Source: Manis javanica
Lineage: Eukaryota; Chordata; Mammalia; Pholidota; Manidae
DNA length: 64,000 nucleotides
Assembly: GCF_040802235.1 (NCBI RefSeq)
Contig: NC_133170.1
Span: 8,075,001-8,139,000, forward strand
Direction: 5' to 3'
Shown here: one piece after another, positions 1 to 11,400 of the stretch
How the letters are laid out: every line of letters begins with the position of its first letter
How positions within the stretch are numbered: the first letter of the stretch is position 1
Notes under the pieces: model-generated
Seen by the model: only the letters and a program-made list of their open reading frames with translations
Database searches by the model: none
Told to the model about the DNA's origin: nothing
Program-made: the position numbers and the translations under genes

Positions 1-946
1 CTGACAGTGAAATTAAGATGCTTTTACATAAAAAGGGTAGGAATATATCTGTTGTCATATTTTTATATTAAAGAACTTTCCCTTTAAGGTTTAATTCCAA
101 ACCACAAAATTAAATTGATCAAGTGTTAAACAGCTAAGCTCACTGCATTCAGTGGTTTAAGGGAGATTACTTAGTAAGCTAGAAAAATCCTAGAATTGAA
201 ATCTAAGTTGTGCCTTCTATAGGTCACCTACCTTTTCTGATATTATTTTCTCATCTGTACAATTGGGAATAATATCTAACTTGTAAGGGTGTTATAGGGA
301 TAGCTGAGAAAATGCCTAGAAATAGCAGACACTTGATTGTAAATTTTATTTCTCAGTTAAGGTATTTTACAATATGTAAATCGTATCTTATGTTGAGCTA
401 TGCAATATGTGAAACCAAATTTTTCAGTCAATCATGTTCTTATGATTTTTGTCCTTTTTGTCCTGAGATAGGATTCTGTCAAAGATAACTTGCAGAATTG
501 TAATCATGAAAATTTGAGCATGAAGTATAATAAAGGAAACAGTTCGTTGTTTATCCCCAACCCCTATTCAGTATTATATTGAGTTTATATACTTCGAATT
601 ATGTTTTTCACATGAGTCTTTGTCACTGTTTCATTTAAATTTATGGGACTGATAATATTTTTCAAAATTATGTAGGTGTGAGATGTGGTAAGCATTCTTG
701 AAAAGAATACTTTGCCAAGGTCATGATTATGTGGCCTTGTGATTTTGAAAGAAATCCATTTAAAAAAAAATTTTAACTGTCCTGTTTAACCATGGATGTG
801 AATAAAGCAAACTTCTTTATTTCCTCCTTAATCTAGTCCATTTTAATTAGTTGGGTATTTTATTCTTACATAGGAATTTAGAAAATAATTTAGGAAATAA
901 TTTTATTGAAAGAATAATTTTATTAAAAATAAATTTTTTATTTTAG
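1..946 (+). other. ERGIC2: ERGIC2 intron (3' part)
   Basis: This AT-rich stretch precedes the ERGIC2 penultimate exon. No other ERGIC2 coding sequence is visible in it. It contains one diverged MIR copy (about 195-345); the rest looks like unique or very old sequence. Confidence 0.75.
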
Positions 947-1029
947 GCATGTTACATGGGATTGGAAAATTTATAGTTGAAATAATTTACTGTCGCTTTA
1001 GACTTGGATCCTACAAACCCGTCAATTCT
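947..1029 (+). CDS. ERGIC2: ERGIC2 penultimate coding exon
   Basis: An 83-nt exon (2 nt completing a split codon plus 27 codons), bounded by acceptor AG at 945-946 and donor GTAAGT at 1030-1035. It encodes the cytosol-proximal end of the second membrane segment and an arginine-rich tail start. The split codon is probably the Gly that precedes Met-Leu-His-Gly in the family. Confidence 0.93.
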
Positions 1030-1249
1030 GTAAGTAGTAGAGTATAAGCAGTGCTGGTCTCCATTATTGTTAAATCTACGTAGTAGCTTTCGGTGCCCAG
1101 GACGAGCTTACCTGAAATAAAGCGTCATGTTTAGAGGAACTGGTGTAAGGACGAGAACTAACGCTTTGATCTTTGTCTCTCCCTAGATGCCCTTTGAGGA
1201 TGGCCACACAGACAACCACTTACCTCTTTTAGAAAATAATACACTTTAG
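947..1249 (+). CDS. ERGIC2: ERGIC2, C-terminal end (partial; last two coding exons)
   Basis: ERGIC2 is the mammalian relative of yeast Erv41. It cycles between ER, ERGIC and Golgi with ERGIC3 and ERGIC1 and helps package cargo in the early secretory pathway. Two + strand exons, 947-1029 and 1187-1249, encode the last 47 residues of the protein. The first gives the end of the C-terminal membrane segment and the start of the cytosolic tail (MLHGIGKFIVEII, then a basic CRFRLGSYKPVNS). The second gives MPFEDGHTDNHLPLLENNTL and stop TAG at 1247-1249. These match the ERGIC2 C-terminus as I remember it. Acceptors are TTTTAG|GC and CCCTAG|AT, and the donor is TCT|GTAAGT. The first exon starts with two bases that complete a codon begun outside the window. 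The rest of the gene, including its luminal domain, lies left of position 1. The gene converges on FAR2, which supports the assignment. Confidence 0.93.
1187..1249 (+). CDS. ERGIC2: ERGIC2 terminal coding exon
   Basis: A 63-nt coding part (20 codons plus TAG) after acceptor AG at 1185-1186. It encodes the acidic/polar cytosolic tail, PFEDGHTDNHLPLLENN. The exon opens with ATG (Met), where I remember Val in human ERGIC2. It ends in Leu where I remember His. Either is a one-base change and does not suggest loss of function. Confidence 0.92.
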   Translation: MPFEDGHTDNHLPLLENNTL

Positions 1250-1760
1250 CCCCTCCTGAGTGAAGGAGAAAAACTTTTTGCCTGAGACATAAAACCTTTT
1301 TTAATAATAAGATATTGTGCAATATATTCAAAGAAAAAGAAAATATGAATGAGAAGCAGGAATCACACCTAGAAAAAAGAAAGAAAAAAAACCCAAACTG
1401 AAATCCTTTATGTGTCGTGTCTGTTACAAATGCCCTAGAAGAAATCTCGCAGCTCATGAGTGACTAAGCCCACCGGGAGCGTTGCTTTGAAGACGACCCC
1501 TTCTGATGTTCTCACAGCACGCAGGCAGTATTGAAATCAGACCTTGCTTCTTGGTGACAAACAGCCTGAAGGAAAGAGGCCAACCATCTAAAGAAAATTG
1601 CATTGATAAGTGCAAATGTTTGCATCCTTTTGTTTTTAAAAGATATGATGTTGGAATAAAATATGTAAAACATATTGAATACTAGTCTAGACTTTACAAA
1701 GTTGTGATGAGCTCACATTGTTAATAAAACAGGGATGGCCCCCTATGTTATAGCCATATT
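1250..1760 (+). other. ERGIC2: ERGIC2 3' UTR, approximate
   Basis: The 3' UTR begins after the TAG at 1247-1249. Two consensus polyadenylation hexamers follow, AATAAA at 1655-1660 and 1723-1728. Cleavage would then fall near 1680 or 1745. Which one is used cannot be told from sequence alone, and a longer UTR is possible. Confidence 0.55.
1655..1728 (+). terminator. Candidate ERGIC2 polyadenylation signals
   Basis: AATAAA hexamers lie at 1655-1660 and 1723-1728 on the + strand, 406 and 474 nt after the ERGIC2 stop. No strong GU-rich downstream element is obvious after either. The assignment rests on hexamer and position only. Confidence 0.5.
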
Positions 1761-3903
1761 AATGTGAAGCCATAATGACGAGACCATTTATCCAGTATTT
1801 GGTTTTATGGAAGGTAACTGCTTTTCTTTAAACTTTGGCTATTGACTTTTCTAGCTGTTCAAGGCAGGGTGGTGGCAGACTAAAGTGCGTTCTTACAGGG
1901 GCAGGTACTTTGGTGCTGTGACATGTAACAGAGGTGTCATCCACAGATTGTATCATGGACACTTAGACATGGAGAAGAAAGTACATTTTTTAAAAAAGAT
2001 ACTATGTTTCCTAATCTGATCCTTCTATTATTGATATACTTTGTGGGGGGACGACTAAAAATGCACTACTGATGGTGAAAATTACCAGCTTGTAAAATAT
2101 TATGAGAAGTAGAAAATTTTATACATGTGTTAAGTGGGCATGACGGGTAAATTTAAGATGAAAATGTGAGGCACCTATTTAAGTAAGACACGGTAATGTC
2201 AGATCTGAGGTATTATCCTGCGAAATGATGTGTGTGAAAACATAAAGCCGGGTTATGAGAGGAGCATCTTCAGCCAGTGTCCTGAATGCGGTTGATGCTG
2301 TGCTAGGTCGAGTGGTCTAGCCTCTTACTATGTAAGGGGTGGTTTTAAGTTTCCAGACTGCAGAAGGTTAAAAATAATGAGATGGAGGTGTCACTCAGGT
2401 GCCACTAAAAGCTCTATTTAGAATATGTGTGCCAATATCACTGTTCCTTTTGTAATACTTAGTGATGAAAGAATCATCAGCCAGTCCCCATGGTTTAAAT
2501 CACACAGGGAAATGGAGAAAAAAAATGCTAGGTAAGTAACAAGGACCAGACTAAAAGACAAGATTTAAAACGGTGGTTTTTAGACAACAGGATGTCACAA
2601 GTTAGAGTTAAAAAAATTTTTTTTTTAAGGGAAGAAGGAATGTTTTCCTTAAAACAGCTGGGACAGAATGTAATGGAGAGGAGAAATCCTGATAAAACTA
2701 CTTTGCAGTAAAACTTACGTTGAATGGTATTTTGCAGAAAAAAACATGCGTCATTGGTTAAAATACATAGTTTATCATTAACAGCCATTAAGTTAACTGA
2801 TTAATACAGGTGACATGCTTTGAAAGATTTTTGAATCCAGGGAATTCCAAGTAATGAATAAGCCTTCTCTGTTTTTTATTTCTTTTCGTTACCTATTACT
2901 TCCAATGAAGTCAGGCTAGGAACTAATGTAATAAATAGAACATCTTTTGAGAGGAATTTTATTTAGAGAAAATTAGAATTTTAGCTGTTCTGACTGAATA
3001 TTGGTTCTGTGAGTGTCAGAAAGCTCAGTCAAGTTTCAGGGTTTTTTTTAATGGGAAGAAAAACAATACTGATTTAGATTATTTTCTTTCAGTTAGGATT
3101 ATAACAGGTATCTTTTTAAAGGATTTTAAAATTTATTTTGGTATTTATATATTATTTTTGTTTCCATGTTTTCCAAATACCATGTTAAAATTTTAATGGA
3201 ATTTATCCCCCCCCCATTAAAACTGCCTATAAAAGGAATTTCTTTAAAGCAAAATCCTGCTTTGCTGTTGGTTTCCATTTTAGAAATTAAGAAAGGTTTC
3301 CACCCGAAACTTGAATTGTCAGGGTCAGTTTTTGGCAAAGTATTAAGATTCTGACCAGCTCTTTGAATGATGGGTGGTGATGTGTATGTGGATATTAAGA
3401 CTTGTTAGATTTTGATCTCACCAGGTGTTTCTTTTCCTTTGCAGAGAAACTGTGCTACCTGCCTGTTACGAAGTTCTGGCTTGTGGCCTGGGAGGGGCCT
3501 TGGGGGCACCTCCAGTAGGATAGACAACTTTATCACTCGGTCCTTTTCATTTTATTAGGGTATTCATGTATTCACATGCCTAGAGATTTTAAAAGTTAAG
3601 ATCTCAAATTACATGGAGTGGATTTTTAAAAACAGTATTTGCATACATTGGCTTATAAAAAAAAGATGAAATTCTCTGCTATAGTATTTGTGCACTTCAG
3701 ACTGCCTCTTGGGGAAAGCTGGACTATCAGAGTTACAAGATCATTACTAGTTCTCAGCCTATGTGATTAATACCACACTTTTTGCATATACATTTTATGA
3801 TAGCACTGAACTTTTATAATAATTTACTGGTGCAAACAAAGTTTACAATCTTTAATACAATCTTAACTTTGGAACTTGTAAGACTAAGCTCTCCTAATTT
3901 TTT

Positions 3904-3970
3904 TTTATTATTATTTTTATGTTTATTTTGGTATCATTAATCTACAGTTACATGAAGAACATTATGTTTA
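3904..3970 (-). mobile_element. Very short L1 3' tail insertion with TSD
   Basis: On the - strand this is the last ~55 bases of an L1-type 3' end (ending near GATACCAAAATAAA) followed by an A-rich tail. It is flanked by a direct repeat, CTCTCCTAATTTTTT, at 3889-3903 and 3971-3985. The repeat, tail and severe 5' truncation are the signature of target-primed reverse transcription. The right part of the tail matches that of the 4904-5083 element. Confidence 0.75.
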
Positions 3971-4903
3971 CTCTCCTAATTTTTTAATGGTCTAAGTAGG
4001 GACATCTTATGCATTGCCTTTTTATGTCTTGGGTTAGTAATTGAAGTACCAAAAAGTAAATTTATATGCAACTCCTGTACTTCAAAATTTAAAACTTTGA
4101 ATTTTGAACTTGAGCTCAAGATGCATATTTTTGATTATTTAAAAATTACTTAAACCTGAGCATTAGGTTTAAAATCTCATCATGCCCTTAACCTGGTTGT
4201 ACTTAGGTTCTTCTCCTCGTTTGGACTGTAGCAAACCTTCAGCACGCCTAGGTGAGTCGCCCTGTGTCAGCTCTGTCCAAATAGAGAGAACATCGTTTTG
4301 TTCCCTACCTTACCGTGTGAGGCCTGGATTAATATCCGAGTATTTCCTTATTGTAGTTCGCCCTCTACCCCTCTTGAAACATTTCTTGATTAATGAAATC
4401 ACTTTTCATTATTTTAAGAGTAGGAAACAAACTGTCTTGGAGTTACTGGTTTTCTTGTAGTTTTTTTGTTTATAAAGGGAGGAGGGAGCACAAAAGACTT
4501 AAGTGTCTCCATCCTGAACATTTTGACTAAATTATAAAATAATTTCTTGGTCCTTTTAGAATCATGTGCCCCCAAGTAAGACTCAGTTCCTCATATTTAA
4601 GGAATATGAGGAATATTTATTTTTCCTTATACGAAAACTACAGCAATCTGACTATCACTGGATTATATTTGCATTTGCTCCAGATGGGAGCTAAGCTACT
4701 GTGTGAGATTGGATTTATATGTTTCATATTAAAAATGAAAATTGAGCAGTAGACTCATCTATAAACCTGTAAACAGTTGAGTTTGATTGTAATCAGCAGA
4801 ACATTTACTTTTGTTTAGCAACTCCAAATTGTATCGGATGTTTATCAAAAGGAATTCGATTAGCAACTTCCAAATATCAAAACTCATGTTGTTTTGTGTA
4901 ATT

Positions 4904-5083
4904 CAAAAATTTTTTTACATGAGCAACATTGTTTACTAGACTCCCCCCATCAAGTCCCCCCCACATACCCCATTACAGTCACTGTCCATCAGCGTAGTAA
5001 GATGCTGTAGAATCACTACTTGTCTTCTCTGTGTTGTACAGCCCTCCCCGTGCCCCCGCTCACATTATGTCTGCTAGTAGTAA
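4904..5083 (-). mobile_element. 5'-truncated L1 3' UTR insertion with TSD
   Basis: This is a 180-bp insertion in - orientation with a short A-rich tail at its left edge. It is flanked by the 14-bp repeat TGTTTTGTGTAATT at 4890-4903 and 5084-5097. It carries a G-rich stretch (C-rich on +, about 4941-4972) and shares the GTAAACA..TG..CATGTA block with the 3904-3970 insertion. I believe this tail is common in pangolin L1s, from memory only. Confidence 0.75.
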
Positions 5084-5131
5084 TGTTTTGTGTAATTTTA
5101 AGGTAAACTCAGAGTGAGAAAGTGTGAGAAG

Positions 5132-5153
5132 TATAATTTCATATGAAATTATA
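5132..5153. repeat. 22-bp perfect palindrome
   Basis: The sequence reads the same on both strands for 22 bases, centred on TTTCATATGAAA. It sits in AT-rich intergenic DNA just after the 4904-5083 L1 insertion. No function is evident. Confidence 0.85.
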
Positions 5154-7896
5154 TATAAATTACATATATATGAAATATACTTTCATATTAATGAAAGCTA
5201 TATAAGCAGACTTTCGAGCAACAACTCATAAAACTAATAAATACCTTGTAAATTCTATTGTTTAGAAGTAGTTACGCAAATTAACTTAATTTCTTATACT
5301 TCAATTTCTTTGAAGTATTTTTCTAGAATTGATGAAAATTGTCCAATCTCACATCTCCCAGCCATTTGCAGTACCAGGTTGGAATCGGTATTTCAGGTAA
5401 TACAGGGACACACCTAAATTGTTATTTGTGTATGAGAAACCTATTTCTAGCTATTCAAACCCAAGCATATTTTGCCATAACTCTGTCTACACTTCACTGG
5501 GCACGAGCAGCTCTCAAGCCAGTTACATCTTGAAACCAGCAATTGCTAGTTTTATTTTGTTAAATTTTTTAAAAGTACTTTTAAAACATAATCTAGGTGG
5601 AAAGTATTTCTTGGCACCTCTGGGGGTATATGGGACAGCATTACTAATTCTTGACTATTGCTTATGTTCCTAGAACATAATTATTAGATTTGCAGTTCTA
5701 GAACAACAGCCATGTAGAAATTTGCATGTGATTCCTGTGGACTTGGAAAATCACTGATTTTTTTTTTTTTTTTTGGAAACGTTAGGCTGACCTACTTTGT
5801 CATGTTCATTGTGAGGTAAAACACTAGTTGGGTATTAGTCTCTTCTCAGATCACTCAGATTCTGAATAAGCTACTTAAATGAGGTGTTAACTGGAGATGA
5901 TAATGTTAGGTCAGTATAAAATTGTGAGAAATGTTTTTCTGAGTTGTGTGCCCATCTGCCTCAACTTTTTCTGGTATTAACTGCCTAGGTGTTGACTGTC
6001 TTCAACTCTAATATTCATTATTGAATCAGGTACCTTGGGGGTCTAGAGTATAGGGATGACCAAAACTTTTTAAACATACTTAACCATCCCCTTCTCCACA
6101 AGAGTAGGTCTTTTTCTCTTTGCATTGTGTATATTAGGCACTCAAATTGTTCACTGATGATACAAAATAATCAGGGATTTTCTTTCATGCAGATACCTTC
6201 GTTTACTGATGAATCGTTCCAAGAGAACTTTATTCCTGTCACGTCTCTAATGTCACAGATAGAACGTGCTTTAGCGTGCAAACGTAACCCGACTAATGGC
6301 GTCAGAGAAAGTGAAGCATTATGTGCCTATGTGTTAATTTATATTCATCTGGTAGGTTCTTTTTGGACGATTGTATCCTTTTTCTTGGGGTGGAGGGAGA
6401 GAGATCTGTTGCAGTAGTTAGCACTTAAAAGATAACAATACTAGAAGAGAGGAAAACATTTTTTAATTCAAATTTTCATTTATAATCAAAAGTGAAAATG
6501 TGAACATTTGGTCAATGTAATTTATTGAATTGGTAAACTATACAATCATCAAAAGATAGTAAATTCTCAGAACTGTGTTATCCAATCTCAATTATATCTT
6601 GATTTCATTTTTATCATATCTTAGTTTAAATCAGTAACTCAAAAGTATTGTCTAGACATCTCAAACTAAAGATCAACAGGTGCTTTGTTGTAGAGCTCAG
6701 TTGTCTGCCCTGGAAAGTTTCCAGAACTTGGATTAGGATTGGGAAAGACATTGCCCGGAAGAGTTTCCCCAAAATGCCTGTTATAGGGTTCAGGAAATTC
6801 TCAAGTGGTACTGGGCTAGAAGCTGCTCTCAGGTCTTGTGCACTTTAGCCACCTAAATGTGCCTTTCTGAGTATTACCAATTATTCCAGAAAACAAGCAT
6901 AAAGATAACTGCTGTTAATATTTTATGCTTCTGTAACTTTCTTGTAGTTGTGATTATTTTTAGTTGCTTAGGCCCCAAATACTATTTATATTTGAATAAT
7001 ATTCCATGATTTTAACATGAAATACTGCAATCTAATGTGTACCGGTCTCAAATATGAGGCAAGTTGGGCTAAGTTATATTATTAATAGAGGAATTTTAGA
7101 CTAAATATACTTTTTACTAATTTGCAATACTGCAAACGTAATATTTTTAAATAAAAACACCTAAACAACTCATTTAATGAAGTCTCTTTTCTGCTATACA
7201 TTGTACAATTAATATTGTACAATTGGAATGCTCAAGATACTAACAAATTTCTGGTGATCACAGAAGAGTAATGCCCACTTTATAGATTAAAACTAGCATT
7301 TAAAATTCTGCTTTCCTCCATGACAAAGGTCAGGGGACTGGATTTTTATCTGATTCTAGCCAAGTACCTTCTTCTCCCATTACTTACTCTAACTGGTGAA
7401 TAGGAAAACAAGCTTAAATATAAGGCATTTGGAAACTTCAATGAACAAGAAGGAAATGCTTGCCAGAAAGTTATCAGGAAAATTGGTGATCCAAAAGATT
7501 GAGAAATAATAGTTGGCCAAATTCAAATCACAATTTTTTAAAAGCATAATAAACTGAGCTCCAGTGCAAATATGTTTGAGCCCTCATTGTATAAAGTTAT
7601 TTACACCTGTTTGTTCTTTTTAGGTTTCAGAAGTCGGTGTAGTTAAGGAAAATGTTACATGTGAACCCTTTTCTCTACTTCTCCCAGCCCTCAACCAGTA
7701 CTCCCAGGTATCACACAGAAGGAAGCGGAGACTTCCGTGGAGAAAACTACTCCTGTCCCGGCACATGGGAGGATGTTGACTATTCTCCTAATCATCTTGA
7801 TTTTAAACCTTTTTGCACTGGGTATCCCAGAACGGTTTCCAGGGTAAAAAGGCCTTTCTTAAGCATATTTCAACTTTTAGCATGTGTTCGTCCATG

Positions 7897-7902
7897 TTTA
7901 TT
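7897..7902 (-). terminator. Candidate FAR2 polyadenylation signal
   Basis: TTTATT on + (AATAAA on -) is the first consensus hexamer after the FAR2 stop, about 340 nt downstream. Other hexamers lie further left (for example 6521-6526), so alternative longer 3' ends are possible. Confidence 0.4.
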
Positions 7903-8242
7903 GAATCAATATTAGTCTTCTCAAGAAGAAATAGCTAGATATAGAAATATGGGTATACTTTCATGTTTTATATTTAAGGGCATAGATTAGAGGAACTAGG
8001 AAACAGTCTGGAAATACTTTTTCTTAAATTATAATTGATCATAAGTTAGGATACGACTTTCCTTCTTTCACTGAAGTAAAAAGAACATAGTGAAGAAATA
8101 GGGTCGAATACATGATGGCACATGTGACAGGCAGTGAGCTGGGGCATATTCTTTGTTACTTCCTAATCCTTAGAACCACAGTTTGCTGTTTTAAGAGGTA
8201 TCATCTGAGAGGTTCCAGATAAAAGGGGATTGTCAAACGTTC
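7897..8242 (-). other. FAR2: FAR2 3' UTR, minimal extent
   Basis: This is the stretch from the stop codon to the first AATAAA on the - strand. The UTR could be longer. It carries no recognisable repeat. Confidence 0.45.
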
Positions 8243-8405
8243 TTAGGCCTTCAGCGTGCCGGATGCCCGAAAGTAGGACAGGAATTTGTAACAGAAGCTC
8301 ACGATGAAGAACCAGACATTCCGAGCCACCTGAGATCTTGCGATGAGAAGGCGCCAGGCGATGAGCAAGAGGGCGGTGTTAAAGAGGTAGTGGATATTTC
8401 GTAAC
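8243..8405 (-). CDS. FAR2: FAR2 coding exon 11 (residues 462-515, membrane anchor, stop)
   Basis: The coding part is 163 nt, after acceptor CCCCAG|G. It encodes [20 protein letters not shown], then [20 protein letters not shown] and [13 protein letters not shown], with TAA at 8245-8243. Two hydrophobic stretches separated by a basic RSQVAR loop suggest a C-terminal hairpin or tail anchor. Confidence 0.96.
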
Positions 8406-11400
8406 CTGGGGAACAGACGTACATGACCAAAGTTAAAGCAGTACCAGACACCCAGCTGTGTTTTCTGAAGCATAATGTGCCTTTTCCTGGCTGTGAGCCA
8501 GGAAACTATCTAATTAAGTGCTCATGGGGTATGTGGCCTGACCCGATGGCCTTTTGATTTTTATGTCTTTTATTCCCATACATTCCTTCTGAATGATCAG
8601 ATTTTCGTAATATTCACCTGACTAGTTTCTCATACCTTCCTCTACTTGAAGCTATCTTACAAGCATGACTAACAACCTTTCTTAAATATACTTTGATCAT
8701 ATCACTAATCTTCACTGGCTCTTATTCACTAAAGGGTAAGTTCTGAAGTTCTTAGTCTTCTACTCAAGGTTCCTCACTGTTTGCAGTTTATTTTTCCATC
8801 TTCATCATCTCTACATTAAAAACCTTTTCCTTCTACCAGAAGCCAGGCATGCTTCTATGCCAGCCTGCAGTAATTCTTTGTCTTTTAGAGGGTGACTGAA
8901 AGAAATTTAAAGCAGTTGAAGGACTTAAAGAGTGCTTAAGTCATCTGTCCATGTTAAATAGTTCAATCAGGTTTCCTTCTTTCTCTGTATTATATGACAA
9001 GATGTGGTAGACGAAACAGAAACTTTGGTTCAAATCTGTCTCCTGTACTTAACATACGTTATCACAGACAAGTTACTTACCTTCTTATAGTCTTAATAGT
9101 TTTTTGATAAAAATGGGATAACAATATAGGTATCTCATAGAGGTGTGGTGAAGTCTAAATGAAACTGTGTTACACTGCATAGTGTACAGGGAGAGACCTG
9201 TAATGAGGTCAACACATAAAACCTGTCAATTCTTCCCTTTCCCTGCTCAAATTTCATTATCTGGTATAAAATAGTTCAATCACGTTTCCTTCTTTCTCTA
9301 TTATATTGAGCACACATGGTAAGTGCTCAATAAATATTAACTGACTGATTATGCTTACTTTCTTAAGTGTTGCTTTGCTTCTGGGACTCCAGCCATATCC
9401 TCTTTCAGTAAGTACTTCTTAACCCCTAAAACATAATTTTCAATATATTCCAACCAGTTCAGCTGGCGTACATCAAAGTTGAATACCTGAAAGACAAGAA
9501 GAGTTTATGGTTTGCCACAATTGTACTGCTGTGTAATCACTTTGTTCATTTGATGACGTTTCTTTTACGTAAAAAAGTAATTCACTTTGGAAGACTTAGT
9601 TTGGACCCCTCCAAAGGAGGGCTATTTGTGTTGTTGTTTCAAAGGCACTGACAATATGGATTATCATTTATATGGGAACATTTAAACACAGAGCACAAAC
9701 ATTTGACCTGTAGGAAGTCTTGGGAAGAAAATTTAAAGGAACTGGTATTAGACTGGTGAAAGCTAATTTCAAGTAAATGAGGATTAAGTATTGTTAAAAG
9801 TGATGGAATAGGTTAGGGACCAAACAAGTATGCTTAAATTTGGGTGGTGTGCCCCTTGCCTACCATTCTTTCCTACAATATTATCACTTCATTATGCATA
9901 GTAAGGTAAACTTTGGGAGCAAAGCCTTAAGAAATATAGCTTAGTGGAATTTAATATTCTGTGTTTGCTTTACAGATGTTATCCATTATGTCTGTCAGTC
10001 AGTGTGCCATTCAGTGAAAATCTTCAAAACCTTCTTTTAGAGTTAAGTGGTAATGAAGACTTTGTTTCTCCTGGAAGACTAGTATATGTTCTCCTCTTGG
10101 ACAAAGAATGCAATGAAACTATATTTTCCTTTTCATTTTGCAACCCAGAAAGCTCAAGAACAAATTCCCTGCTTAACTGCAGTGACTTAGGATCTTGTAG
10201 ACTAAATATGGACATTGTTTTTTCATTCTTATCCTTGACTTCACATTTTAGTACATATTTTCCCTGATTTGATGTTATCTTTTTCTGTTGTGTTCTTTTA
10301 TTATACATGTTTATTGCAAGTTACCTCAGATGTTGGTAAAATAATTTGAAGTATTAACAAATTCCAGAGAGCTTTGTGACTTGGCCAAAAGCTGAATTGC
10401 TTTCCAAAAGTAATCTCTAAGTATTATTATTTATTCATGTATATAAAGAGAAGCTTTTATTTTTATTAGATTTTAGTGAGGCCCTAGTTTGGACTCTTCA
10501 TTCTATATGGTGAATCAAACTGAATTCCGAGCCACACCAGAGTTTGGCATTTTTAGCCCAGCAGTCAGGATTCTTGCCTTTGCTAAGATATTTTGAAAGC
10601 ATATGTTAAATCCACTGCATCTTTTTCTTTTTCACAAAATTCTTAGTTGTTTTAGGTTAAAATAGTAAAATGTCAAAAATGCAGCTCTAAGCTCATTATC
10701 TTGAATTATTTAGGTGGGTTTCCATGGAGAAAAAAGACAAACCTATATAATATTTGAAGCTAATTTTAAAAATAGTTTTTTCTTTTATAAGCTGGTTTGA
10801 TCATTATCCATGTATTTCAAACACAAGTGCTTAGAAGAATTTTAGTCTATATCAGGTATGTAAACATTTCTGAACATAGCTCTACTTCATGTTAGTTTTA
10901 GAGATATACTCAGCAATGATTTCAGTTAACCTATCCCCCTAAATCTTACCTGGTATATTTAATATAACAACATTTATGGTGTTTGACTTTGCAAGTTAAC
11001 CCTTAGGTTATGCTCTATTGGATTTGAATCATTTTCTATGAGGTTGACACATAGATGTAAAACTCTTAACTGGCAAATGAGGCTACCTTGCTGTCCAACA
11101 TTTACTTCTAAATATGACTTGGTTCTTTGACATACTGTCAGGTGCAAGATGATAAATCAAGAAATTTTTTTTTCTTTTTAAAAAATTTCTGTAGAAAATG
11201 TCAATAAAATAAAAACTTTGGACTTAAATTGAAAACAGGATATGCTCAGGGAATACATGACAGAAGAAAAAAAAACCCAGGAACATGTACAAAAAGTACA
11301 AAAGTTTTCTGTATTATTTGTGAATTCAGAATATGCAGATTTCAGAGCTTAGCTTTTGTGAATGCCAAGAAGCTAATCTAAAGAAATAAATGGCACTGAT

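Larger units (their letters stand above)
1761..7896. other. Intergenic gap between convergent ERGIC2 and FAR2
   Basis: No gene is seen in this roughly 6-kb AT-rich stretch, and open frames are short and unlike known proteins. It holds two short L1 tail insertions (3904-3970 and 4904-5083), a 22-bp perfect palindrome (5132-5153), and a T run near 5758-5774. Both flanking genes end here, so unannotated long 3' UTR isoforms could extend into it. Confidence 0.7.
8406..9358 (-). other. FAR2: FAR2 intron between coding exons 10 and 11
   Basis: A 953-bp intron. It holds an L2-like 3' fragment (about 8680-8860), a MIR (about 9003-9195), and two near-identical ~40-bp direct repeats (8956-8995 and 9268-9306). 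A MIR/L2-type tail with GTAAGTGCTCAATAAAT follows the second repeat. Confidence 0.8.

Noticed and set aside
7652..7915. 87-codon + strand frame near the FAR2 3' end as a small gene or an ERGIC2 exon
   Set aside because: ERGIC2 ends at 1249, the frame matches no known protein, and it has no splice or promoter context.
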